From assembly GCA_029961685.1 (NCBI GenBank), contig JARWKL010000010.1:28800111-28864110 (forward strand): a DNA stretch of 64,000 nt, in the 5' to 3' direction. This document shows positions 45,549 through 58,178 of the stretch, in pieces. A program made the translations under genes and the position numbers. Position 1 is the first letter of the stretch. The number at the start of each line of letters is the position of its first letter. Origin of the DNA: Aristolochia californica (taxonomy: Eukaryota > Streptophyta > Magnoliopsida > Piperales > Aristolochiaceae). Below the pieces are notes generated by a model. The model did not search any database, was not told the origin of the DNA, and worked only from the letters and a program-made list of their open reading frames with translations.

Positions 45549-46424
45549 GGTTCCAACTTTGACTTCACACTCAGCAGTCGAAAAGCCCAATTGGGCTTTC
45601 TTCCATACAGCTCTGAAGTTACCAGGGGAGAGGATCTTACTGGAAAAGATTTCAGTGGGAGGAGTCTGATCAAACAGGACTTTGAAACGGCATGACTTTT
45701 GGGTAAAATTGTTACCATATTCCTGCTTGATCTTCGCCACTAGTAGACCACATAGTATAATAAACTTTATTATCTCTCAGTCAATCCTCCATCAAGCCAA
45801 CTTCAAGGGTGCAAACCCACTGGGTGCTAGTTTCTTTGATGCTGATGTAACACGTATTTTTTTTCACTGCCTCTACTTCAGTTCTAAAGAGTTTCATTAG
45901 TCTTATACTGCAGTCTTGTAAGATGTGTAGGTGCTGATCTTTCTGATGCTGATCTAAGAGGAGCAGATTTATCACTGGCAAACATAACAAAGGTGTTGTC
46001 AATATCAATGCTTAAGTGACCCCTGACTCGCCTGGAGTCCCATGTCTGGACATGATCTATTTTCAGGGGTCTCTAGTTCAGGTGGCAGAGCCTTGCATTG
46101 GATGGTCTTCATGTTTTACCAAAAAAGCTTCCCACTTCTGCAAAGCCATTTTGGCAATGGTCTCTCATCCAGTTACAGAGGTTTCTTAGCTATCGTGGTC
46201 TTCCTTGCAAAGAGAACTCTTCAATTTGGGTCCTCCCTTGCCAATGCACTGCTAAGTTCTAATTTAGGGATGAAACATTCTAGTGGATTTTATTCTCTTT
46301 GATGTTTGGATTAGTTGCTGTATTGAACTGACATCAATGTCTGGCTTGTTTCTCTGTGGCTTCCTTGTCTTCTAGTGTAAATCCAACTACAGGAAATGCT
46401 TCCCGGGATACATTACATTGCTAG
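45549..46424 (+). pseudogene. Pentapeptide-repeat thylakoid lumen protein (TL15-like), incomplete
   Basis: Four exon-like blocks read as one protein. Block a (45549-45689) contains VTRGEDLTGKDFSGRSLIKQ; block b (45781-45853) has ILHQANFKGANPLGASFFDA; block c (45931-45992) has ADLSDADLRGADLSLANITK; block d (46376-46424) has VNPTTGNASRDTLHC and a stop. A(D/N)LXX pentapeptides form a right-handed quadrilateral beta helix, and this order matches the plant TL15 lumen protein. The b-c and c-d borders are GT/AG, and reading phases fit (0, 1, 0). Problems: block a ends at GC rather than GT (45690), an in-frame TGA lies just upstream (45540-45542), no transit-peptide exon is visible, and the roughly 45 residues expected between ANITK and VNPTTG are not found between 45993 and 46375. 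Best read as a decaying gene. An intact gene with an exon I missed is less likely. Confidence 0.75.
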
Positions 46425-47040
46425 TAAGCTTTAACTAATCAGAAAATCACCATTTTGAATGAGAATCGTGAACGATATCAGTCTTAAGACCCACTAGAAA
46501 CATTCTAGTGGTGCTTGCTCCTTTCTCTAGCTGCTTCTGCCTTTCTAATTCATGAAAAACGCCTCATCCTTCAATTACAGCGTAAATTGGGAGTAAGAAC
46601 ATCTGAAGAGTAATTGGCTTCAGTTGGCTGTAGCTGGAGTACTCTTTATTGGGTATTAGCATTGACTATCCAACATTCCCTTCACAAGGTAAGTCATAAA
46701 TGAATCCGATTTTGCCAGAAAAGGAGATGCTTTGTCTGGGAGAACCAGAGTGGGAAGAAGGTGATCAGATTTCAATATTAATTTATAGTGCAAGGTAGAC
46801 ACCCAGATGATCTATTAGTAGCTCCGCACAAAAAGGGGAGAGAGTTTATTCCTGGACTTTCCTGGATCCCCGGAGGGAATTCCTTAAATGGGATCTAATT
46901 CGACTGCAAGTTGCCGTAATCCTATTCCATCTACAAGGCAATCTAACATGTTCCAGTAGCTGCCTCGTGATTTTTGATTCCCATCTTCCTTCCTTTATTC
47001 TATCTTTGTTTACAGTATAGGAAGTCGAATCTACTACTGG
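46425..47040. other. Gap between the TL15-like pseudogene and the DUF604 gene
   Basis: Probably the 3' UTR and terminator of the DUF604 gene on the minus strand. No frame of note. Confidence 0.35.
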
Positions 47041-48773
47041 TCATGGGTATACGGGTGGCGACATGCTTTGCCCTGCTCTGCACTTTCTGATCCTCATCGT
47101 CAAGCTCCGGTTTTTCATTTTCGCGTCCATCTCCGTGCAATACCTTCGCGGACCCTATAACCCACAAGATGTCAAGAAGCTTTAAAACACGATTAATTAG
47201 CTGATTTTGAATACGAAATGAAGATCTTACCTTATGCCACTCGTGGGGTCCCATCTTAGGAGCCAAAACCTCGACCCTCTCCGTCTTCAACGCCTCTTTG
47301 TACGCTTTACCCTCACACTCCTTCTCCAGTCGTCTTCTCTTGTAAATGCTACGTGTGAGGAGGATTCCACGATCGGTTTCCACCGACTCGGCGCTTTCCA
47401 GGAAGTAGAGCAGCGGCTGCTGGCATGGATCAGCCTTCCACGCCCTTGTGTTCAAGGTGAAGGGTCCCGGCTGCCACGATCTCCACGTCTGAAACGTCTG
47501 GAATGCTTTCACTATCTCGTGCGGTGGCAACACCCACGGATATATTTGGACTGTGTAACCCCATGATACCGAAACAGACCATTTACGGTTCGAGTCGCCG
47601 TAGCCAAAACTCTGCTGCATGGCACGACCCTGGTCCAGGGAGGCGGCCCGGACGATGGATTGGAGTGAGTCGTGTTGTGTCTTCCCTGGAACCAGCGGCT
47701 TCAGGTAGTCAAGGTGGTGGAGCGAAACGAGTGGCGCCACCGGATGCGCCGCTAGGATACCATATGCGTCCCCTCGAATATCTAACTAATCACATCACGA
47801 ACCCACAAAACCAAACTTAGCCGTTTATCGTTTCTACCCAGGGGAGTGCCAGGAGATTGAAATCCTAAAAAAAAGGAGGAAATTTTTATTGCCGGTCGGA
47901 GAAACAAAAAAAAAGTACCTGGTGGAAGCCGAGTTCTCTGGTGAGGGGAACGCCGAGTTCGGCCAAACATGCGGCGACTCGCTGATCACTGCCATAAAAG
48001 TACCCGTAACGCTCGAGGCAACCGTCCAGTAATGTCGAGAGCTCCTTGGCCAACACATGACTGACGGCGAAGCCGCCTCCGCCAAACGCCATCCCATACG
48101 AGTGCATCACGTCTTGCTCTACGCTCTCTGATATGCCACCGATGTAATACATCTCCTCGTGGTCGTATTTCCCCAGAACTGATACCAAATTCTCTGTGAA
48201 AAACACTGTATCATCGTCACCCAGTACGTACCACCGCACTCCACTTTCCCATACCCGAACGCACTCCAGCAAGATCCGCGCCAGCCGGACCGCCGATCGG
48301 GTGCCGGACCCGCTCTTGTAGGGGAACCGGGACGTGTCCTCCGACACCCGATACGGCGGTCCGACATTGCTCCATGTGTAGTTAGGGCGCTCGTCCAACC
48401 AAACGAACCCTTGCGTTTCGCCGGACCACCAGAGGTCGCTGTAGTGCTGGCGCGCCGGCCAAGTTCGCGCTGACCCGCCGAGGCCAAAGAAGATGTGGGA
48501 CAGATTTGTCGCATTCCCTTCTGTTTCTAGTGGAGCCAGATGTCGGGAGCTGTTGATCGGCTCCTCGAAAAAATTGACACATTCCGGGGATTTCCATGAC
48601 GGCTGCCCGACAACCACGGCGAAACAGACTAAGAGGAACGACGAGAGGAGAAATATACCTAAAAAGCCTTTAAGGAGTCGCCAAGATAGCTCGCCGTACT
48701 TCTCTTCGAAAGAAGCAACAGATTTCGATGCTGTAACAGGCTCATATCCATTTGTTTCTCGACTTGGCAACAT
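47041..48773 (-). CDS. DUF604 / Fringe-like glycosyltransferase (507 aa, three coding exons)
   Basis: Exons are 48773-47919, 47785-47231 and 47154-47041, all joined in phase 0 with GT/AG borders. It is a type II membrane protein: a short cytosolic tail, one membrane helix (about 34-56), then a lumenal domain, as for Golgi enzymes. FGLGGSARTWPARQHYSDLWW (99-106 and 107-116) and DERPNYTW open the catalytic domain. WYVLGDDDT (181-189) holds the DDD metal-binding motif of the GT31/Fringe fold, and GGGGFAVS and GSDQRVAACLAELG are typical acceptor-side motifs. Exon 2 starts LDIRGDAYG and continues LAAHPVAPLVSLHHLD. Exon 3 ends with the family tail GPRRYCTE...SLTMRIRKC. Length fits plant DUF604 proteins (about 500). 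The donor and acceptor sugars of the plant family are not known to me. Confidence 0.92.
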
Positions 48774-48774
48774 C

Positions 48775-49299
48775 CTGCGATGACAAGATCAGAACTTCAA
48801 AATCTGTTGAATTGAAATTAAAAAAAAAAAGAAAAAAGAAAAAAAAAAGGAGGTTAGTTCATGTGTTTTCAACTCAAAAATCGTGGGTTCGAAATTTCGT
48901 GCAAGAATCCCTATAAAAAGCCGATTCTGAATCCGAGTCGATCGGAAAATCAAGCTAAAAACCTTGGCTCCGAGCTTCTTAAAAATTTCCCATCTCTGAT
49001 GATGCAACATGGCAGAATTGTAAGAACAGAGACGAAAAGAACCAATTGGAGAGAGTGAACTTTTCAAAGAACCAATCTAGCTTGGGAAAACTTCGAAATT
49101 TTGGAACTCATTACAGGGCAGCAACACGGAAGAGAATTCAGAGTTTTATAATCTGAGCGCATAAGCGTGGAGAAAAAATAAAAAAAAAAATTCCACTGTA
49201 GGGTCCGAGCTACTTTTGGGATGTGCGAATCTATGTTCTAGAAGGAGAAACCATAATATAAGTTGAAATAAGCATGGGATTAGAAACTATACTTCTTAC
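48775..49299 (-). other. Predicted 5'-leader intron of the DUF604 gene
   Basis: Just upstream of the ATG the minus strand reads TCATCGCAGG then ATG, a good acceptor one base before the start codon. A strong donor TCAG|GTAAGAAG lies at 49300/49299. The 525-bp T-rich interval between them has no coding role. The leader would continue upstream into the CT-rich region near 49500-49700. Confidence 0.55.
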
Positions 49300-51025
49300 C
49301 TGACGATCAGGGAGCTCCCTTCTCCTCGTTTACGAACGACGGTTTCTCTGGAGTAGAATCGTGAGAACTGAAAACATTGGGCATACAAGCACCCACCGAA
49401 CAGAATAAGGAAGCGGGAAGAGAAAAATTGGAGGGAGAAGAGGGTTTGGGAGCGATCGATTGAAAAAGGGAACTCAGAATAGGTGTCGGAGAGAAAATAG
49501 GGAGGGAAAGGAGAAAGGGAAACTCGATCGTTTGATCCAGAAAAATATTTTGAAGTACTAAACCAAATCAAAGCATCTGTTACCTTAAAAAATAACCCGG
49601 TTAGAAGCCGAAAGATGGGTGATTTTTTACCGAAAAAATGTCGCCAGTGAAGAGGAGAGAGGAAGGGGAAAGAGTTGATCAGAGATGAGAGGAGGAAGAG
49701 AAAAGGAAAACATAAAAAAGAGTTGGGGGAAAAAACGTCGAGACACACATTCAGGATGCAGATATTATCAGAATCAGCGCTGGAGATAGATGCGAAACGG
49801 TGGATTCTCCGCGGAGTGATCCGGGTAGTATGGAGTAAGGACAGGGAAGCGGAACTGAAAGTTACTTGGTCATGGCGGTGCCAATAATGGAGGCTGGTTA
49901 GAAACAGACAAAGAGATAATTCTCGTTCTAATCGGGAAGACGGATGCTGCAAATCAAGCGTTTGGTTCGAATTTGGTTAAATGGGCAGACGACAGGTAAA
50001 AACCAAGTTCATGCCATGTGTCCAAGGAAGACGGCAACGATCAGGTTTTATTTTTTTTAAAACGATTCGGTCCCCAGTATCCCTGCAACTATTGTTTGTG
50101 GCTACATTGGTCTAACCATATTAAAAGAACATGGTGGGTGCGTTCGAATTTCCAAGCTGATCATAACTCGGTCAAACATCATGGGCCATACTCTCCTTTC
50201 CTACTTTTTGACCACTCATCGTGTCTACCAAACTCGCTCGAGATGTTTTCAAATGTTGTATCCCAACCTTATGTCCATGTGTACCAAACAAAACTCTAAA
50301 ATTTATTTGTTTTATAAATTTAATTTTTTATATATTTTTATTTTTATGATCCAACCCATAAATAATATAATTTATTTTTAATTTTATTATTAATATTTTA
50401 ATATTTTAAATGACCGATATCAACACTTTGCATAGGGATTGATCTGATCATTCTTGTTTATTAATTGGATGACTCTCTCAGGGTCTCTCATTATAAAACC
50501 ATGGAAGTTTATCGGTTAACGTAGCGTTTGGAGTGGTTGGCGTGCCTCTTGGGAGCCATAAAGTTCCTCTTTCGACCAAATAGCTACTTCTGGTGCTAAA
50601 AAGCTCGTTTGGTGATCTTCCTTATTGAAATAACTTATTTCCTATGCATCTGTAAATCTATATGAGTGGTCATACCCATGTAGGGTTCATCGATCTTATC
50701 TTATGCCGGAGTGCAATTTTGAGTTTTAAGAGATAACAAGACTAAAGGTTAGAAACATTCATATGCATCGTTTAAACATGATTTTAGAAAATCAAATATC
50801 GTAAAACTCCAATGCTCTATGTACCTTAGATTTGGAGTTTTGGTGGTTTTCCTCATATATTGCTAGAGCTCTTAAGATATTTTTAAGACACTTAGACTCT
50901 AGTCTTCGAGTCTTTAATCTTGGCGCATGGGTGTTTCTTCAAGATGACTTAATATGTCGTTTAGTTAGAAGTCTTGTTTTTGACACACAAGGAAGAGTTG
51001 AAGTTGAATCAAATCATTGCCCGGC
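49300..51025. other. 5' flank of the DUF604 gene, no other gene seen
   Basis: The frame at 49296-49952 (minus) is rich in Ser, Phe and Leu from a pyrimidine-rich leader and shows no domain, so it is not called. Beyond 50000 the sequence is AT-rich intergenic DNA. Confidence 0.4.
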
Positions 51026-52130
51026 GGGGGGGGGGGGGGGGGGGGGGTTAGTCCACAATGAAGTGGAATGAATTTTCCTCACATTACTTAGTTCATTAAA
51101 TAATGCGTTAGTATAGAATGAATTACATTGAAGTGAGATTATACCACTTCATTCGCTTAGGAAAAAATCGGGGAAAACTGATTCATACCTATTTTGCGAA
51201 TCAATCGATTGAAGCGCACGACTCACGTTGCTTCTTCCCCTCTCCCACCGCGATCCTTCAACAAAGTTTTTTTTCTCCTCCTTCCCCCACCCCTATCGCC
51301 CTTCCTCCTTCTCGGCCTCCCTCTCCCTCTCAGACTTCTCTTCTCTCTCGGCCTCCCTCTTTTCTCCCTCTCAGCATATCGTCGGAGGGTCGCCTCCGTC
51401 GCCGTCGCCGTTGCCCGCTGGCCCGCCGCTGAGGAAGACGATGCGCGCTAAGGAGAACGATGTTTAATTTTTCCTAAGTTAGGAAAAATTAAACTATCGT
51501 CATAATTGGTTTAATTATCCAATTAATTAAACCATTAGTTTTTCATTTTTTGTTAATATATTATTAATTAATAATATGTAAAATATATATTATGTTATTG
51601 ATAAATTAATATATTTATTTATTTATTATGTATTTTTTATTTTGTAATAAAATAGTGAGTTTTAATGTTAAACTATATCTTATGTTATTACAAAATAATT
51701 TATTTATTTATTATATTCACTTATGTTATTTTTAACTTTTTTATTTATTTTAAATAATTTATTCTAGTCACATATTATTATTTTAATTTATAATAAACTA
51801 TAATCATTAAGTAATATAATATAATTTTTCATTAATTATGATATTAATATATTCTAATACTACATGTTAAATCACTTATAAGTATAGTAACTATGCTTAT
51901 TTTGGTTAATTATCTGTTTAGGTATATATTCTATTTAAGTATATTATAAAATATTATTTATTATCTTCTTTATATCATACTTTTCATGTGGGGCACTAAC
52001 ACTGGAATCTGTTTTCTAGTGTACTTGAACTCGTGTATACTAACGCCCAAAGATGAGTTGAAGTTGAATTAATTCATTTATTTCAATTCAATTTTTCACT
52101 TCAATTCAATTTCTTTGTGGACTAACCCCC
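51026..52130 (+). mobile_element. MITE family B, copy 2, Harbinger-like ends
   Basis: The left end is a G22 run leading into GTTAGTCCACAATGAAG. The right end is CTTTGTGGACTAACCCCC (52113-52130), its inverse. The ends resemble those of Harbinger copy 1 (GGGGGTTAGTCAAC), suggesting mobilisation by a Harbinger transposase. The inside is very AT-rich after a CT-rich segment (51230-51440) and has no gene. A reverse-oriented relative is at 36565-37440. No target duplication was confirmed, partly because the G run blurs the left edge. Confidence 0.75.
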
Positions 52131-54009
52131 ATTGGAAATATTAACTCAGTTACCAAAGTTTTGTACTCATTAAATATGAATGAAGGTCAATAGAGTCCTA
52201 CAATAACAAACACTTTCTTGGATCGAGCCTTTACCAAGTCCAAGGGAAGCCGCTGACCAGAAGAATCTGGTTCCACGACTTCATTTTAGATGATGAAGCT
52301 TTCTAAAAGCAGAATCCATTCACAGACCATCTTCAAATAAGCCACTTGAAAGAATTTCTCTGAAAATCCTACACCAACATCACATCGCATCTCTACAAAG
52401 AACACCAAGGGGAATTCCATTTTCAATAGGATTCTAAGATTCGTCTAATTGGCCGAATTCAATGCAGACTTTAGCCGAATTTCTTGTCTATTTGTTCCCG
52501 TTCAGACTCCAAAAACTCGTGCTTGTCTCTTCAATTTTATGAGACTAGGAGATCTTATGGTGATGAAGGGAAGAAGACTTGAAAGGTCTTCTAGTAACAG
52601 GGAATGTCGCGGTCGTGATTATTATTCAGTGTCAGGATCCAAGCACCCTTAGTATTGGATGAGGATCCAACCCCCTCGCCCGCTGCTCCTACGAGAGAGC
52701 AAGACAGGTGCAGGTGTTTGGATTGTAGACGATGTTGTGTAATCCCTACAGCAAACGGCGTTGTCGAGCTAGGTCCATTGTGCTCCTCTTTCAGAACGCC
52801 GAATCCTCTGTAGTACATCAGAGACAATTCAGACATGGGTCCAGACAAAGCAGCCGATGCGAGAGGATTCCCGCTGCAACCGCCTCTTGCGGAGTCGATT
52901 TCTCTTCTCTTCTATTTTCTCTTCGATTTTGAGGAGGAGCTCCGACAGACTTTCTACTCAACAGTGATCAATTCCCTTCCAGTGGCATCATAGTCAAACG
53001 TCAGATCGACCACTTCTGATTATCAGCTCTCGGCCCCTGTACCTCCACCAACGTCAGATCGACCACTTCTGGGCACTTCTGAGAAGAACTCCGGGGGCAG
53101 CTTGGCGTCATGAGAGTGGCGGGACTCCCTTGTCTGAGCAACGCCTGCTAATCAATCAAGCTGTCACTGCTCCACGAATGAAAGACCCACTAGCAGTATC
53201 AGTAAAAGAGGATTAGCGAATTCTCACGCAGTGCCCACAACATAAAACCAAAACTCTTCTGGAGGCTTTTCTCTGAAGGAAAGGAGCTAGAAGAAGAAAT
53301 ACCAGAAATCCAGGGGAGTTGATGTTCGTGTTCTGCTTGCTCTCTCTGCTTTCTCCTTCTATTTCATCAGCAAGTTGAATCTGGCAAGTTCCAGAGCATA
53401 TGCATCAGACCCAAAGTCTTCTTCTCAGCAATAATCTTTTCAATTAAGGGTTTTTTGAATTAAATTGAGATAAAGATAGTCTTACCAACACAAGGCTTGG
53501 CCTATGCTTGCAAGGGTTTTACTTCAAAATAAAGCCTCTTTAATAGGTAGATTTCACAACAATCCTAAGTACTCATGTGTAATAATAGTTGAAGTAGTGC
53601 TTAATCACTCGGCTTCAAAATCTAGGCTCAAGTTAAATCTAGGATTGGTTTTACTAATTAGGGGGGAAACATATAAAACAACTTTCTAGAATATATGATT
53701 TTAACAAGTAGCAACCTGAACTTTAGCTAATGGTTTCTCAGTTTAATAACACTAATTCACTTTATGAACCAAATATAATCAATAGTTTTCAAATTAGACA
53801 CATATAGATACTTGGATTTTTTTTTTTTTAAATTCTACCCCGAAACTCGTATTCTAAGCAAAGCCCCATTTAAATGCCCCAATAAGTCAGCAAGATAGAA
53901 TATATAATATGATTTATAAATAAAATGCCCAAATAAAGGACTGCAAAACTACTTTTAAGTTTGAAGTCATTCAAACAAGTATTCAAACTTCAAATGTTGA
54001 ATCAAATAT
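52131..54009. other. Intergenic, one weak open frame
   Basis: A minus-strand frame at 52591-52836 (81 codons, starts MSELSLMYYRGFGVLKEEHNG) is open further upstream and has reasonable composition. I recognise no family and found no splice partners, so it is not called as a gene. The remainder holds nothing I can support. Confidence 0.3.
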
Positions 54010-54019
54010 GATCTTAAAG

Positions 54020-54140
54020 TCACTTGGCACACATCCAACAATCCATTTTCATCCACATTCCCATATTCTTACCTTCAATCACAACCATACACAGCTATAT
54101 CGATTCATTTGTCCACATCCATACTCATCCACACAATAAG
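54020..54140 (-). repeat. Decayed minisatellite of Harbinger copy 3
   Basis: CATCCACATTCC and CACATCCATACTCATCCAC phrases are the reverse complement of the copy 1 minisatellite units at 8722-9165 and lie in the same place relative to the MYB-like gene. Confidence 0.6.
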
Positions 54141-54897
54141 AACCCAACAATCATGAAAACCCAAATCTTAACCATAATTCATAATCTATCAATAATAAGT
54201 TTTACAATATTATAATTGCAAAAAAAATCATTAAAATGCAAAACACTCGTCCCAAAATAGATAGTGTACTTAAAACTCATTACTATATTTCACCAGAACA
54301 ATATTTAAGCCACCGGAGCTACTCTTCCATTGTCAGCTTCTTAAACATGTCCCTCTTAATTTGCAAATCCAACCATTCAGGAGACGAAACTTCAACTGTA
54401 TCGGTAGGTCCAAGATTTCCAGGAGGGCTTTGAACCAATCATTCCCAGTTTTACCATCTTTAGACTTGACGACATCCCTAAATGCCGTGACGATATCCTT
54501 CATTGCATCAATGAATCTACTAGTGTCATCAGTGGACATTTCGGTTCTCTTTCTATGACGAGTTGAAGGTGACATATTACCACTTCAAGACTACTCAGGT
54601 GTCAACTTATTCCTACTATGGAATGGTGATGGAGTATCCCTACCTAAATCTACATCTTCAAGCATGTCCAAGGGTGCACGTTCTAACTCACGTTGGACAT
54701 CATCGCACATGTCTACGCAAGTTTGACTTATTGTCCCCATGGTTATTGAGTTTCCCACTGCCAAAACCAATTTTTCGTAAAGCAGGCACCCTTCACGTCT
54801 ATACTTCTCCACATCTTTATGTTCCTAAAAAAAAAAACATCTTTTAGACGTCTTGGAATAGAGTTTTAGTAATGTGGAAAACATTCAAAATGTTTTG

Positions 54898-57800
54898 TGT
54901 TTATTTTCAGGGCTCCATAGATTTAGCTCATGGAGAAAAAGGGAGAGAGACTTATTGGGAGAAAACCAGAGGAAGAAGAGGTTATGGACTTGATGTCCTA
55001 ACCCTCCCCCTGAAGCTCTATTTATAGATTAATGAAACTACTGTATTAAAATAATACCCCTGAACTTAGGGTTTAGGGTTTTAACCCTGGAACTTTAACC
55101 TAATTACATCAATGTCATCTCTATGAGATGACTCTTTATTTACCATCTTGCCATCATAGTATGTGGGCCTATGGGCCTTCTTCTTGATCTGTGGGCCTTG
55201 AGCCCGTCTTCTATATCTCTTGGATGTATGGGTCTTCTTTGGTCTTATGGGCTTGAGCCCATCTTCCAATACACTTGGATATGTGGGCCTTCCTGGGTGG
55301 TGTGAGCTCTGGCCCTATCTTCTAACACTCCTCCTCAAGCTGGGGTTGAGAGAACAATATGAACTCCTAGCTTGCAGCAAATGATGTATAAAATATTTTT
55401 TTGTATGAAATGTCACATCTTCTAATATGCCTTCATCTTCCAGCTCTCCCCCTCACGCTAGTGCTCTCGTTCATGAGGCCTAGGTGGTATAATATAAGTG
55501 AGAGTAAATCACTCCTAGCTGCTAAAACATTGCTCCATACTCTAGTCTTAACTCATGCTAGATGTAGGGCACACTCCGTTTTCTGTAGGTAGTGTGTCTA
55601 TCGACATTGCTCTGAAGTGTCCACCTTCACCACCGTGTCCCTCCATAGGACAATGACTCTTAAGTGGTATACTAATAAATTACATTAATAGGAGGGGGGG
55701 AAGGTTAAATTAGCTTATTTATCATGGTGTCCCAATCCGGACATTGACTCTCATGGTGTCTCAACTGTGATATTTTTTAGAAGTAAATAAATGATGGTGT
55801 CCCAATCCGGGCACCAACTCTCATGGTGTCTTAACCGTGATATTTTTTAGAGTCAAATAAATTATGGTATGAGAAAAGGTATCGATGCCACCTTTTATTT
55901 AATAATAATATCTCATTCAAATAGACACAACAACAATAGCTAAAATGGATTTGGGCCCATATAACTAAACCAAAAATCCTTGCAAAGTTGACCCATGAAA
56001 TAATCTAATACAAATATCTGTACCAAATAATATGCTGACCAAGGAATAATCTGTCAATTTCTCAAAATAATAATCTAGCCATAGAAAAATTTACCGAGTC
56101 TCTACGAGTCAAATAGTAGAACAATATATCTGAGTCGTTGCAGAAATATGTATAGGCTTTGGTTTAGACACATATACCGAGGTAGGAAATAAGTGGACCA
56201 TGTCTAAGTTTTCCCCTGCCAAGTTGACTCGGTAAGGAACAGAAGTCACACTTGGTTGGCAAGTTTTCTGGGTTAACTCGTTCGGTCTGGGTTGCGACAG
56301 AACAGGCGCGGGCCGGATCAATTTACATTTTCTAACTTACGAAACAATTAATAAGCCAACAACCTTCTTCTTCCTCTTGGCCCCCGAAGGTCTCTCGACG
56401 GAAATAGTCCAGAAATGGCAACAAGATGGCGGAGAGATTGTAGTAGCAACCGAAGAATCAAGTGATTCCAGCAAAGAAAATCTTGAATACGGAAACGGAA
56501 ACGGAAGCTTTCCAAACAGAAAATTTCCAGTAGTGACCGAATACGAAGAAATAACAGCGGTGAAGGAAACTTTCCTCTGTTAATTGAGAAGTAAAAACGA
56601 CAGGAAATATAATCTCAGACGGCAATCATGGCAGAAACGCTGGGTGACTTCCTCTCCATGAGTAGTCATCGTCTTCGACGCCGAACATAGATACTATGCT
56701 ATTAATCAGAGATAGCTGAGATAATCAGGAATTTGCAAGCAAACAGAGCATAATCTCGGAAATAAAATAATCTGACAAGCTTCCGATCAAATTCAAGCCA
56801 ATGTCGCACAGAAAATCAAACCAATGTCGGCGCAATGTAGGTCTCCGATATTTCTCTTTTCCCACTGTCCACCGTCGACCAAGAGGAGACGCCAAAACTC
56901 GCTCAAGCTCGCTCTCTCGCTTCGGTGAAACTCTCCTTCGGACCAAACAAAGAGCTTACATGAACAGAAAATTCTCTCGCCTCCATGTTGAAGCGAGAGA
57001 GAAGAAACTAAAAAGCATCGATCTGGTGATATGTTGGCTCGAAGTAAGTGGCCTTGGAATGTATCAAAATTTAAGAAGGTATCAAAATTTTAATTGATGG
57101 CAGAGATAACAACGAGGAAGACAATACGATTTAATCAAAGGAAGCAAAAAAAAATAATGCACTAAACAAAGAGGATAAAAGAAAAAAATTCTAACCCTAA
57201 ACGGAGGATAATGAAACTTGAAAAACCATAGTCCTAATCCAAAAAATCAAATCTCTGATTCCATGTAGATTTTCAGGACTCCATGGATTTAGCTCACGAA
57301 GAAAAAGGGAGAGAGACCCGTTGGGAGAAAACTAGAGGAAGAAGAGGTTATGGATTTGATGTCATAACCCTCCCCCTGAAGCTCTAGATTGATGAAACTA
57401 TTATATTACAATAATACCCCTGAAATTGGGGTTTAGAGTTTAGGGTTTTAACCCTGGAACTTTAACCTAATTACATCAATGCAATATCTATGATATGACT
57501 CTTTATTTACCATCCTACCATCATTGTATGTGGGCCTATGGGCCTTCTCCTTGATATGTGGGCCTTGTGCCCATCTTCTATATCTCTTGGATTAATGGGC
57601 CTTCCTTAGTCTTATGGGCTTGAACCCATCTTCTAACACACTTGGATATGTGGGCCTTCCTTGGTCGTGTGGGCTTGGGCGCCCAAGCCCACACGACCAT
57701 AGATGAGAACCATAGATGAGATTCCTGAAAATTAAAGCTCTGATACCATGTTGATTTTCATGACTCTAAGGATTTAGCTCATGGAGAAAAAGGAAAAGGG

Positions 57801-58178
57801 ACTCATTGAGAGAAAACTAGAGGAAGAAGTTATGGAATTGATGTCCTAACCCTCTCCCAGAAGCTCTATTTATAGATTAATGAAACTACTGTATTACAAT
57901 AATACTCTTAAACTTAGGGTTTAGGGTTTTAACCCTGGAACTTTAACCTAATTACATCAATGCCATCTCTATGAGATGACCCTTTATTTACCATCATGTC
58001 ATCATTGTATGTGGGCCTATGGGCCTTCTCCTTGATATGAGGGCCTTGAGCCCGTCTTCTATATCTCTTGCGTACATGGGTCTTTCTTGGTCTTATGGGT
58101 TTGGGCCTATCTTCTAATACACTTGGATATGTGGTTCTTCCTTGGTCGTATGGGCTTGGGCCCTATCTTCCAACAACA
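54898..58178 (-). mobile_element. Nested non-autonomous LTR retroelement (3281 bp), target duplication TTTTG
   Basis: TTTTG occurs at 54893-54897 and 58179-58183, and the element between them starts TGTTTATTTTCAGG and ends CTTCCAACAACA. The three LTR-like copies are all in minus orientation: 3' LTR 54898 to about 55333, an inner copy about 57265-57680, and 5' LTR about 57755-58178. The inner edge of the 5' LTR is followed by TGGTATCAGAGC (minus strand, near 57734-57745), a perfect plant Copia primer-binding site. The 3' LTR is preceded by the purine tract GAGGAGGAG. Each LTR holds TATTTATAGA and GGGTTTAGGGTTTTAACCC. The internal region encodes no recognisable gag or pol, so movement needed proteins from another element. 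Confidence 0.8.
57662..57699. repeat. 38-bp perfect palindrome
   Basis: TGGTCGTGTGGGCTTGGGC followed directly by its exact reverse complement, with no spacer. It marks the junction where the inner LTR copy meets the leader of the element. Confidence 0.9.
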
